DNA of 19,671 nt from Chloroflexota bacterium (GTDB lineage Bacteria > Chloroflexota > UBA4733), in assembly GCA_025449435.1 (NCBI GenBank), contig JANWJO010000087.1:1-19671 (forward strand), in the 5' to 3' direction. The notes beneath the pieces are model-generated. The model worked only from the letters and a program-made list of their open reading frames with translations, did not search any database and was not told the DNA's origin. How positions within the stretch are numbered: position 1 is the stretch's first letter; the number at the start of each line of letters is the position of its first letter. Below, one piece after another: positions 6,465 to 12,890 of the stretch. The translations under genes were made by a program, and so were the position numbers.

Positions 6465-7652
6465 GTGAATCGAGCAACAGGCGCCTATGTCCACATCCCC
6501 TTCTGCCGGATGCTGTGTACCTATTGCGACTTCGTCAAGTACAAAGGTCTGGATCGCCTGTATGACCGCTTCCTGGCTTGCTTGCGCCAGGAAGCGACTG
6601 CGCAGCGCGAGCGCTGGCTTGAGGGCGCTGCCTGTACCACGCTGTTCTTCGGCGGCGGCACTCCCTCGACCCTGGGCGCCGAACCACTGGCGGCATTGCA
6701 ACAGGACCTGCGGGCCGCGCTAGGCGTGCCAGTGGGTAGTGATGTGTGTGCCGAGCTCAACCCCGAGGACGTCGATGAGCGCTTCGCCGCTGCCATGTGG
6801 GCGTCGGGATTCACCCGTGCCAGCCTGGGCATCCAGTGCTTCGACGATGCCATGCTACGCCGGCTGGGCCGGCTGCATAGCGGCGAGCAGGCGAAGCGCG
6901 CCGTGCGTACGTTGCGGCAGGGGCCTGTTGGCTCGGTGAGTGCCGACCTGATCTATGGCTTGCCAGGGCAGTCGCTGGACCACTGGCGCTCCACCTTGCT
7001 GCAGGCGATTGACCTGGACGTGGACCACCTGTCGTGCTACGCGCTCACGCTGGAGGGCGGCACGCCGCTGGAGCGGCAAGTGCGTGCGGGCCGCGTACAC
7101 GTCGCCAGCGACGATGGGTCAGCGGACATGTACGACCTCACCGTTGAGCTGCTCGAAGCGGCAGGCTTTCACCACTACGAAGTGTCTAACTGGGCAAAGC
7201 CTGGACAGGAGTCGCGGCATAACCTGGGCTATTGGCGCGGGCACGACTATTTGGGTATCGGTGCAGGGGCGGTGAGCTGTGTCGCTGGTGTGCGGCGGCA
7301 CAACCACCGGCAGGTCGAGCGGTATTGCCACCAGGTAGAGACGACCGGAACTGGCGTCGCAGAAGTCGAGCCTCTCACCGCAAGGCAGCAGGTCAGCGAA
7401 CGCTTGTTGCTCGGCCTGCGTACCGCCGAAGGTCTCGACCTCGCTGAACTCACAGCGCGTTGGGATTTCGATCTGCAAGCGCTGGCTCACCCCGTGCTCA
7501 GCGATTTCCTGGCGCGGAAAGTGCTGCTATTCCACCCCACCACTGGCAACCTGTGCGTGGCTGGGCGCTATTGGGGCACGCTCCATAGCGTGGTGTCGGC
7601 TCTGCTGGCTGCGCTGCCAGAGGAAGCTAATCCGGCCGGCGCGGCCCGATAG
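6465..7652 (+). CDS. hemW: Radical SAM heme chaperone HemW
   Basis: A 395-residue radical SAM protein. AYVHIPFCRMLCTYCDF gives the cluster cysteines C14, C18 and C21 (CxxxCxxC), followed by FFGGGTPSTL, LNPEDV and IYGLPGQ, all typical of the HemN/HemW group. HNLGYW near residue 252 is the HNxxYW motif linked to heme binding in HemW, so I call it a heme chaperone and not coproporphyrinogen dehydrogenase HemN. HemW inserts heme into respiratory enzymes. GTG 6465 is preferred over GTG 6453 because GGGGTGAGG then sits six bases upstream; both starts lie in or next to a family B repeat. The 3' end overlaps the molybdopterin oxidoreductase on the other strand by 26 bases. Confidence 0.92.
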   Translation: MNRATGAYVHIPFCRMLCTYCDFVKYKGLDRLYDRFLACLRQEATAQRERWLEGAACTTLFFGGGTPSTLGAEPLAALQQDLRAALGVPVGSDVCAELNPEDVDERFAAAMWASGFTRASLGIQCFDDAMLRRLGRLHSGEQAKRAVRTLRQGPVGSVSADLIYGLPGQSLDHWRSTLLQAIDLDVDHLSCYALTLEGGTPLERQVRAGRVHVASDDGSADMYDLTVELLEAAGFHHYEVSNWAKPGQESRHNLGYWRGHDYLGIGAGAVSCVAGVRRHNHRQVERYCHQVETTGTGVAEVEPLTARQQVSERLLLGLRTAEGLDLAELTARWDFDLQALAHPVLSDFLARKVLLFHPTTGNLCVAGRYWGTLHSVVSALLAALPEEANPAGAAR

Positions 7653-8112
7653 CATCTTCGGCGTCGCGTGTCACCAACTCTAGGCGCTCGACCCATTTCA
7701 TGCTCAAGTGGCAGTCGGGGTGCTCAACAATCAGCCGGCATGGGGCGCCGCGCGCCACGTTGAGCGGCTCGCCATCGAGATGTGTCGCGAGGATGGCCGA
7801 ATTAAAGGCTTCACTGGGCACCAACGACCGGAAGTCGGTGCTGTAGGCATACAGCGCACCGGCCGGCGCGGCGACGTTGACTAAGTTGAGTACGGCTGGC
7901 AGAGGCACTCCCGACCAGCGATCGGTGCCGGGCTCCCAGCCGCGCACGCAGGTGAATGACCCTTCGTGCGAGGCGTCGCCCAACGTCAATAACTGGTCGA
8001 TGGTGAACGATTCCGGCGTGTTCACCAACCCATCGACACGCAGGTGCCAGCCTGCCGGGTTGGGCACGCCTTCCGGTATGGGGTGTTGGGATGCGGCGTT
8101 GCGGCGGCTCAT
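7627..8112 (-). CDS. Small molybdopterin-dependent oxidoreductase (sulfite oxidase-like Mo domain)
   Basis: A 161-residue protein consisting almost only of the oxidoreductase molybdopterin-binding domain. The likely molybdenum ligand is C55 in SFTCVRGWEP, followed by RWSGVPLPAVLNLV. Later come GAPCRLIVEHP and MKWVERLELV, which match the end of the domain (xx-KW-xxxLELV). The dimerisation domain of sulfite oxidase is missing, as in many short bacterial relatives. No Tat signal is seen at the N-terminus (MSRRNAASQHPIPEG), so it is probably cytoplasmic. AAGGAGGTGA stands three to four bases before the ATG, the best ribosome binding site in the window. The gene follows a Rieske protein by 27 bases; the Rieske is a plausible electron partner. 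The substrate is unknown. Confidence 0.85.
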   Translation of the reverse strand: MSRRNAASQHPIPEGVPNPAGWHLRVDGLVNTPESFTIDQLLTLGDASHEGSFTCVRGWEPGTDRWSGVPLPAVLNLVNVAAPAGALYAYSTDFRSLVPSEAFNSAILATHLDGEPLNVARGAPCRLIVEHPDCHLSMKWVERLELVTRDAEDAIGPRRPD

Positions 8113-8115
8113 AGG

Positions 8116-8125
8116 TCACCTCCTT
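8116..8125 (-). promoter_or_regulatory. Consensus ribosome binding site of the Mo oxidoreductase
   Basis: AAGGAGGTGA on the minus strand is a full Shine-Dalgarno sequence just before the ATG at 8112. It lies in the 27-base gap after the Rieske gene. It suggests strong independent translation of the second gene of this operon. Confidence 0.8.
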
Positions 8126-8139
8126 GGCTAGCCGGGGCA

Positions 8140-8535
8140 CTAGACGTACAGGACTACGATACCCCCTTCCACTTTGACATCAAACATCTCGATGGACGGG
8201 TCTTCGGGTTCCACGGCCACCTCGTAGGCTTTGACGCGCACTCGGTGGGGGTTAAACACCGACTTGCCGTTGGTGATATCAAATTCCCAGCCGTGCCAGG
8301 GGCAGCGCAGAATCTCGCCATCGCGGCCCCAGATGTATTCCCCTGGCTTGGACGGCATGGTCATGCCGGTGATGCGCCCTAAGCACAGAGGCGCATGCTG
8401 GTGCGGACAGCGGCTGAGCAAAGCGTAGAATTTGCCGTGGATGTTGAAGACGCCAATCGAGCGTCCATGGACCTCGACGAGTTTTCGCTGGCCAGGGGCG
8501 ATCTCGGCCACCCGCCCTACCACGTGGCGTGCCAT
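8140..8535 (-). CDS. Rieske [2Fe-2S] ferredoxin-like protein with long inter-motif loop
   Basis: A 131-residue small Rieske protein. The cluster ligands are C43-x-H45 in RCPHQHAPLC and C78-x2-H81 in LRCPWHGWEFDI. The 32 residues between H45 and C78 exceed the roughly 15-17 of common Rieske ferredoxins, and the loop carries a further cysteine, C51. I start it at ATG 8535 (MARHVVGRVAEI): AAAGGAG lies 11 bases upstream and the next strand fits the fold; ATG 8547 and 8577 are in frame. It is first in a two-gene operon with the molybdopterin oxidoreductase and probably shuttles electrons for it. A paralogue with a similar loop lies at 12184. No membrane segment is seen. Confidence 0.88.
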   Translation of the reverse strand: MARHVVGRVAEIAPGQRKLVEVHGRSIGVFNIHGKFYALLSRCPHQHAPLCLGRITGMTMPSKPGEYIWGRDGEILRCPWHGWEFDITNGKSVFNPHRVRVKAYEVAVEPEDPSIEMFDVKVEGGIVVLYV

Positions 8536-8633
8536 TGGTGCAGGCATCTCCTTTGCGGCAAGTAACTTCGTGGGCATAGTGCTGTGCAGGCGTGCGGATG
8601 TCAAACGAGGAGCTAGGAGTGAACCCCCCCTCG

Positions 8634-8671
8634 TCGCCCAAAGGGTACCCGGGTGCGGACGGGGGTGGGGG
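8634..8671 (+). repeat. Family B partial repeat, copy 6
   Basis: CGCCCAAAGGGTACCCGGGTGC followed by GGACGGGGGTGGGGGTT. It resembles the right half of other family B copies with a GTACCC variant, and has the usual G-rich tail. It lies in the divergent gap between the minus-strand Rieske gene and the plus-strand zinc dehydrogenase. Confidence 0.6.
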
Positions 8672-8690
8672 TTGCTCGTTCAGCACCCGC

Positions 8691-8696
8691 TATGAT
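8691..8696 (+). promoter_or_regulatory. Candidate -10 element (TATGAT)
   Basis: TATGAT matches the -10 consensus at five of six positions, 47 bases before the ATG at 8743 and about 20 bases after the family B tail. The best -35-like word (TTGCTC, 8672-8677) is only 13 bases away, too close for a standard promoter. Confidence 0.35.
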
Positions 8697-8742
8697 TGCG
8701 CTAAAAGATAACTTGCTTAGGTTAACTGTCGAGGAGGTCCAT

Positions 8743-9852
8743 ATGCGCGGGCGCGTGGCGGTGATGCATGGTCCCAAGTTACCGATGGATATCCGCGAGT
8801 ACGACGTGCGCCCACCGCGAGCCGGGGAAGTGCTTGTGCGGCTGACCATGGCGTCGGTGTGCGGGAGTGACCTGCACATCTGGCGCGGCGAGACCTCGGG
8901 GCTCACCAACCTTCCCGGCGTCGGCGGCCACGAGATGACCGGTGTGGTGGCAGCCCTTGGCGAAGGCCGGACTACCGACAGCATGGGCCGGCCGTTGCAC
9001 GAAGGCGATCGCGTGGCCTTTGCCTATTTTCTCCCCTGCGGTGAGTGTTGGGCCTGTTTGTCGGGTACCACCGGATGCCCCAACCGCTATCGGCTGCGCA
9101 AAACCCAGACGGTGGACGACGACCCCCACTTCCTGGGCGCTTATGGGGACTATTACTACCTGCAGCCCGGCCAGTGGATCTTCTTAGTCCCCGATGGCCT
9201 GTCCGATGCACTGGTGGCGCCGGTGAACTGTGCGCTGTCGCAAGTGGTGTACGGCCTCAATCGAATCACCGTCTGGCTGGGTGACACCGTGGTGATCCAG
9301 GGCGCAGGCGGCCTCGGACTGTATGCGGTGGCGATCGCTCGCGACATGGGTGCGGGCCAAGTGATCGTGGTGGACGCCATTCCACGCCGGCTCAGCCTCG
9401 CGCAGCAGTTCGGCGCCGACCACACCATCAACGTGCGCGAAGTGCCTACCGCTGCGGACCGCGTGGCGCTGGTGAGGGAATGGACACATGGCATCGGTGC
9501 GGACGTGTGCGTAGAAGTGGCTGGCGTTTCGGGTGTGGTTCAAGAGGGAATCGAGTACCTGCGTACGGGCGGACGCTACCTCATGATGGGCAACATAGTG
9601 GCGGGCGCAGCAACCAGCATCATCCCGCACGACGCAGTGCGCACTCCCAAGCAGCTCCTCGGCGTACTGTCCTACGACCGCTGGGTGATCCCGCGTGCGC
9701 TGGACTGGTTGGTACGCCGCCGTGATGCCTACCCGCTGGAAGTGATGGTGGCAGGCAGCTTCCCTTTAGAGCACATCGACGCGGCGTTTGCCGCGGCCGA
9801 TTGGGATGCGGGCCAGGGAGATGTCGCCAGGGCAGTCATCACGCTGCGGTAA
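8743..9852 (+). CDS. Zinc-dependent alcohol dehydrogenase (medium-chain family)
   Basis: A 369-residue medium-chain dehydrogenase. Catalytic zinc ligands are C40 in SVCGSDLH and H63-E64 in GGHEMTG. The structural-zinc loop is C99, C102, C105 and C112 (CGECWACLSGTTGC); the last spacing is six residues, where the classical family has seven. The nucleotide fold has GAGGLG, then VVDAIPRR, where the aspartate favours NAD over NADP. A short insertion (EGRTTDSMGRPLHEG) lies before the structural-zinc loop. ATG 8743 has GAGGAGG five bases upstream, a clear ribosome binding site, so the in-frame codons before it are discarded. It stands alone, divergent from the Rieske/Mo operon, so the two could share control. 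The substrate is unknown. Confidence 0.92.
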   Translation: MRGRVAVMHGPKLPMDIREYDVRPPRAGEVLVRLTMASVCGSDLHIWRGETSGLTNLPGVGGHEMTGVVAALGEGRTTDSMGRPLHEGDRVAFAYFLPCGECWACLSGTTGCPNRYRLRKTQTVDDDPHFLGAYGDYYYLQPGQWIFLVPDGLSDALVAPVNCALSQVVYGLNRITVWLGDTVVIQGAGGLGLYAVAIARDMGAGQVIVVDAIPRRLSLAQQFGADHTINVREVPTAADRVALVREWTHGIGADVCVEVAGVSGVVQEGIEYLRTGGRYLMMGNIVAGAATSIIPHDAVRTPKQLLGVLSYDRWVIPRALDWLVRRRDAYPLEVMVAGSFPLEHIDAAFAAADWDAGQGDVARAVITLR

Positions 9853-9857
9853 AGTAC

Positions 9858-9902
9858 GACCCCATGCCGGGTGCTTGCCCAAAGCGCACCCGGCGCGGGG
9901 TC
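9858..9902. repeat. Family B inverted repeat, copy 7, between convergent genes
   Basis: Arms of 17 bases (9858-9874 and 9886-9902) pair with two mismatches around an 11-base loop. It lies only five bases after the zinc dehydrogenase stop and nine bases from the end of the minus-strand prenyltransferase gene. The place suits a two-way transcription stop or an mRNA 3'-end stabiliser. There is no T-tract on either side. Confidence 0.85.
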
Positions 9903-9911
9903 CCACCACGC

Positions 9912-10817
9912 TCACCTCGACAGGTACAGCACCGCAAACGCTACGACCGCCCACAACACAATCACTATCACCAATGGGCGGTCTTGCAAAAGGAGCTCGT
10001 CCGGGTTGCCACCACCGTTTGGCTGGTGGATCAGCGACAGGTAGCGAAAGATCGCGTACAGCACGAACGGAATGGTCAGCATCATCAGGTGGTTCGAGGG
10101 CACGTTCTCACCGAAGAACGTGTACAGCGAGTAAGCTACCACCGTAGACGAAGTGACGATAGATATGAACTCTTCCAGGAGCTCGGGAGTGTACTCCTTC
10201 AGTGTTGGGCGAGTTTGCGCCGCATTGCCGTTAAGCACCAGCAACTCGTGCCGGCGCTTGGCGAAGCCCAGAAACAGCGATAGCAGCGCCGCGCATACGA
10301 GCAGCCAGGGAGAGAGCGAGGCATCGACGACGGCAGCGCCTGCGGCGGCCCGGATCACAAACCCACCGGCAATCGCGAACACGTCCACGATCATCAGGTG
10401 CTTGAGCACGAACGAATAGGCGAGCATGGTAGCGGTGTAACCTAGCGCCAGCCAGCCAAACGGTGCGGCGAGCGCGAACGCCGCCACCAAAGCGACGGCG
10501 CCGATAACCACAGCGCCGGTGATGGCGGAAGGGACCGGTAGTTCGGCGCTAGCGATCGGCCGCAGCCGTTTGCGCGGGTGGAGGCGGTCGCGTTCCACGT
10601 CGGCGATGTCGTTCACCAGATACACCACGCCGGACAGCAAGCAGAAGATGGCGAACCCGGCTAGCGCGCGTGCGAAGCTGGCGCCGTTGAGCAGGTGGCC
10701 GGCACCCACAACACCGGCAAACAGCACAAGGTTCTTGGTCCATTGCTTGGGGCGCATGCCCTGGACCAGCGCTCGGGCAGGGAAGATGTGTCGCGCGACG
10801 GTCGCGGCGTTCAACAC
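9912..10817 (-). CDS. UbiA-family decaprenyl-phosphate phosphoribosyltransferase-like prenyltransferase
   Basis: A 301-residue polytopic membrane protein with about eight hydrophobic segments. MRPKQWTKNLVLFAG near residue 21 and the first Asp-rich motif N69-D70-IAD-VER-D77-RLHPRKRLRPIAS are hallmarks of the decaprenyl-phosphate phosphoribosyltransferase branch (Rv3806c-like). The second conserved region reads KHLMIVDVFAIAGGFVIRAAAGA, followed by FLGFAKRRHEL. In mycobacteria this enzyme joins phosphoribose to decaprenyl phosphate for arabinan synthesis. Homologues in other phyla are common, but their acceptor and donor are mostly unproven. GTG 10817 has GAGG seven bases upstream; TTG 10814 is the alternative. 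No epimerase partner (DprE1/DprE2) is nearby. Confidence 0.88.
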   Translation of the reverse strand: MLNAATVARHIFPARALVQGMRPKQWTKNLVLFAGVVGAGHLLNGASFARALAGFAIFCLLSGVVYLVNDIADVERDRLHPRKRLRPIASAELPVPSAITGAVVIGAVALVAAFALAAPFGWLALGYTATMLAYSFVLKHLMIVDVFAIAGGFVIRAAAGAAVVDASLSPWLLVCAALLSLFLGFAKRRHELLVLNGNAAQTRPTLKEYTPELLEEFISIVTSSTVVAYSLYTFFGENVPSNHLMMLTIPFVLYAIFRYLSLIHQPNGGGNPDELLLQDRPLVIVIVLWAVVAFAVLYLSR

Positions 10818-10932
10818 TCAGACCTCAGGACATCACCCCCAACCCTGGGCGCAGTATACGCGCGAGTCTGTCAACCAAGTATGCAGATTGTGTACGTACT
10901 AGGTGAGGTTGTGCCAGGCAAGGTGTGTGGGT

Positions 10933-10961
10933 TGCATTGACAGCAGCCACCGTGCAATGCA
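10933..10961. promoter_or_regulatory. Inverted repeat and promoter-like TTGACA before the amidohydrolase
   Basis: TGCATTG (10933-10939) and CAATGCA (10955-10961) are perfect inverted arms with 15 bases between. A perfect TTGACA (10937-10942) overlaps the left arm, and a 17-base spacer leads to CATGCT (10960-10965), a weak -10. A repressor or activator bound here would cover the promoter of the amidohydrolase/Rieske operon. A smaller palindrome, TTCCGGAA, lies at 10992-10999. Confidence 0.4.
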
Positions 10962-11034
10962 TGCTCAATTTCGATGCGGTTTCCGTGCTCGTTCCGGAAA
11001 CTCGACCTAGCCAGCAGAAAGGACCAACGTTCCG

Positions 11035-12171
11035 GTGGTAACGATGCTTGGCTCGCGCCCCGTCAAGGCACCAGGGTGGTCTGGCCAGCCGCGCAGCGGG
11101 CTCGCACTCATCGATTGTGACGTCCACCACAACATCAAAAAGCCCGACGATCTCTACCCCTACTTGCCTCGCGTATACAAGGAGCAAGTGATCGAGCAAG
11201 GGCTGCGCTTGCCCGGCTCGGGCTACTTCAACGTGGCCAAAAATGCTGCGCGTACCGACCTGGCCGAGGGTTGCGACGCAAACATGCACGATGGCCGGCA
11301 GCGCGGCGAAGACCTCGATCAATTGCGCGAGCAGCACCTCAACATGTGGCACGTGGATATCGCCTTGCTCACTGGCAGTTCGGTGTACGGCGCGTCGCTA
11401 CTGCCCGACCCGGATTTCGCGGCGGCCATCTCCCGCGCTTTCAACGACTGGACACTCGAGCACTGGATCGCCCAAGAGGAGCGGTTTTTGATGTGCGCGG
11501 CCGTGTCGGTCACCGACCCGAAGCTGGCGGTCGATGAAATCCGCCGCCTCAGTACCAACCCGAAAGTACGGGCTATTGTGCTGCCCACGGGCGCGCGCAT
11601 GCCCTATGGCAATCGCCACTACCACCCCATTTGGGAGGCGTGCAACGACGCTGGCTTGGCAGTGGTGATCCACCCGGGGGCAGAAGGCGCCAGCCAGGCA
11701 GGGCCGCCCACCGGCGTCGGCTACCCGACGTATTACATCGAGACGCGCATGGCCCGCCCGCAGATGGCCATGGCTCACGCGGTGTCGTTTATCGCCGAAG
11801 GCGTGTTCGAAAAGTACCCCAACCTTAAGGTGCTGTTCGACGAGTGCGATCAGTTCTGGGCCGTTGGCCTGATGTGGCACATGGATGCAGATTGGAAGTC
11901 CCTGCGCGATCAGACACCGTGGGTGCGCAAGCTGCCCAGCGAGTACTTCCGCCAGCACATCCGTGTCGGCTCGCAGCCCATGCTCGAGCCGGAAAACACC
12001 GACCAGTTCTTCACGCTGCTCGACGCCCTGCACGCCGAGGAAACGCTCATCTACAGTTCCGACTGGCCGCACTGGGATTGGGATGATCCCTCCACCACGT
12101 TCCCCAAGCTGCCCGAGAAGCTGCACCGGCGCGTGTTCTGCGACAACGCACGCGACTTGCTCCACATCTAG
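11035..12171 (+). CDS. Amidohydrolase family 2 (COG2159) metal-dependent hydrolase/decarboxylase
   Basis: A 378-residue TIM-barrel amidohydrolase. The metal motif near the N-terminus is DCDVHH (D29, H31). Further family marks are VVIHPGAEG with H213, VLFDECDQFW and YSSDWPHWDWDDP with the likely metal-binding D343. The length and motifs match the ACMSD/LigY-like group, which hydrolyses or decarboxylates aromatic and related carboxylates; such genes are numerous in Actinobacteria and in Chloroflexota of the SAR202 type. GTG 11035 is used, with AGAAAGGA 11 bases upstream; ATG 11044 is possible but its spacing is too long. A Rieske gene follows after 12 bases, so the pair is probably one operon. 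The substrate is unknown. Confidence 0.9.
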   Translation: MVTMLGSRPVKAPGWSGQPRSGLALIDCDVHHNIKKPDDLYPYLPRVYKEQVIEQGLRLPGSGYFNVAKNAARTDLAEGCDANMHDGRQRGEDLDQLREQHLNMWHVDIALLTGSSVYGASLLPDPDFAAAISRAFNDWTLEHWIAQEERFLMCAAVSVTDPKLAVDEIRRLSTNPKVRAIVLPTGARMPYGNRHYHPIWEACNDAGLAVVIHPGAEGASQAGPPTGVGYPTYYIETRMARPQMAMAHAVSFIAEGVFEKYPNLKVLFDECDQFWAVGLMWHMDADWKSLRDQTPWVRKLPSEYFRQHIRVGSQPMLEPENTDQFFTLLDALHAEETLIYSSDWPHWDWDDPSTTFPKLPEKLHRRVFCDNARDLLHI

Positions 12172-12183
12172 CCAGCGCGTCAC

Positions 12184-12597
12184 ATGCCGGTCGATAAGGT
12201 GCGGCGCGTCGTGGTGTGCCCGGTGGAAGACTTGACGCCGGGGACGCGCAAGCTTGTGGTGCCCTTTCGAGGGCGCGCCGGCATCGGCGTCTTCAACGTC
12301 AACGGCGACCTCCACGCGTTGCGCAACCTCTGCCCGCACAAGCAGGGACCGCTGTGCACCGGCCGCGTGAGTGGGCAAGCGGTGGCCGCTGCGCCACCCT
12401 CCACCTACGCCGCTGACCTCGCCTGGGTGCGTGAGGGCGAAATCATCCGTTGCCCCTGGCACCTGTACGAGTTTGAGATCGCCACCGGCCTCTGCCTGGT
12501 GGATGCCAAGCTACACGTCAAGACCTACCCAGTCACTGTCGAGCACGGCCGGGTGGTGGTGTACGCCGATCCGGCTGATCTGCCGGTGGTGCCTTGA
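12184..12597 (+). CDS. Rieske [2Fe-2S] protein, partner of the amidohydrolase
   Basis: A 137-residue small Rieske protein. Ligands are C50-x-H52 in LCPHKQGPLC and C90-x2-H93 in RCPWHLYEFEI. The 37 residues between H52 and C90 are even more than in the paralogue at 8140, and C58 occupies the same place as its extra cysteine. The usual glycine after the second histidine is leucine (PWHLYEF). It starts 12 bases after the amidohydrolase stop without an obvious Shine-Dalgarno site, suggesting coupled translation. As it carries only the Rieske fold, it should act as an electron carrier or redox-sensing partner. A hydrolase has no evident need for electrons, so the pairing is puzzling. Confidence 0.88.
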   Translation: MPVDKVRRVVVCPVEDLTPGTRKLVVPFRGRAGIGVFNVNGDLHALRNLCPHKQGPLCTGRVSGQAVAAAPPSTYAADLAWVREGEIIRCPWHLYEFEIATGLCLVDAKLHVKTYPVTVEHGRVVVYADPADLPVVP

Positions 12598-12604
12598 GGG
12601 GTGT

Positions 12605-12655
12605 GTTACGACCCCCCTGTCGTCCCCCCTGGCGGGGGGACTGGCTGCCGGGAGG
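12605..12655 (+). repeat. Family A repeat, copy 3
   Basis: GTTACGACCCCCCTGTC is followed by perfect arms GTCCCCCC (12622-12629) and GGGGGGAC (12634-12641) with loop TGGC, then TGGCTGCCGGGAGG. It starts seven bases after the Rieske stop codon and gives the fullest copy of the family A flanks. Confidence 0.85.
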
Positions 12656-12701
12656 TGGATGCCGAACTGCTGTTGTGGCTGCTTCCCCCTCCGGACGGAG
12701 A

Positions 12702-12757
12702 CGGGTGCGTGCCCTGGGTACCCTTTGGGCGAGCACCCGGCGACGGGGGGTGAGGTG
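12702..12757 (+). repeat. Family B repeat, copy 8
   Basis: CGGGTGC (12702-12708) faces GCACCCG (12733-12739) around a loop with CCCTGGGTACCCTTTGGGCGA, then CGACGGGGGGTGAGGTGCG. The loop and right arm match the copy at 3947-4012. With the family A copy before it, this forms the third A-then-B pair. Confidence 0.75.
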
Positions 12758-12761
12758 CGTA

Positions 12762-12798
12762 GTTACGACCCCCCTGGCGGAGGGACTGGCTGCCGGGG
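12762..12798 (+). repeat. Family A repeat, shortened copy 4
   Basis: GTTACGACCCCCCTGGCGG, then AGGGACTGGCTGCCGGGG. Against copy 3 it lacks the internal TGTCGTCCCCCC segment, as if one left arm had been lost, but both flanks are kept. It directly follows the family B tail at 12757. Confidence 0.7.
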
Positions 12799-12855
12799 CA
12801 TGGTTGCCTGCCCGCTGATAGCCCCATTGCGAACCAACCGTGCGTCCGCTCGGTT

Positions 12856-12890
12856 CCCCTCCCCGCAACAGGGAGGGGCGGGGGGTGAGG
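12856..12890. repeat. C-rich/G-rich hairpin (family C)
   Basis: CCCCTCCC (12856-12863) faces GGGAGGGG (12871-12878) around CGCAACA, followed by CGGGGGGTGAGG. The type CCCCTCCCC...GGGGAGGGG recurs at 15979-16003. It lies 12 bases from the cupin stop codon and may end cupin transcription. Confidence 0.7.

Noticed and set aside
75..9902. CRISPR array made of the recurring GC-rich repeats
   Set aside because: Copies are kilobases apart, variable in length and not separated by regular spacers; no cas gene is present.
10854..10875. Promoter for the prenyltransferase gene from minus-strand TTGACA and TATACT
   Set aside because: The two boxes are only 10 bases apart, too close for a sigma-70 promoter, and other spacings give no -10 match.
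10818..11034. Possible small RNA or riboswitch in the gap before the amidohydrolase
   Set aside because: Only short inverted repeats are visible and no known riboswitch core could be recognised; it is better read as a regulatory region.
11398..12462. 354-codon open frame on the minus strand
   Set aside because: It covers the amidohydrolase and the Rieske gene in antisense and has a His/Arg/Ala-rich composition without a recognisable motif.
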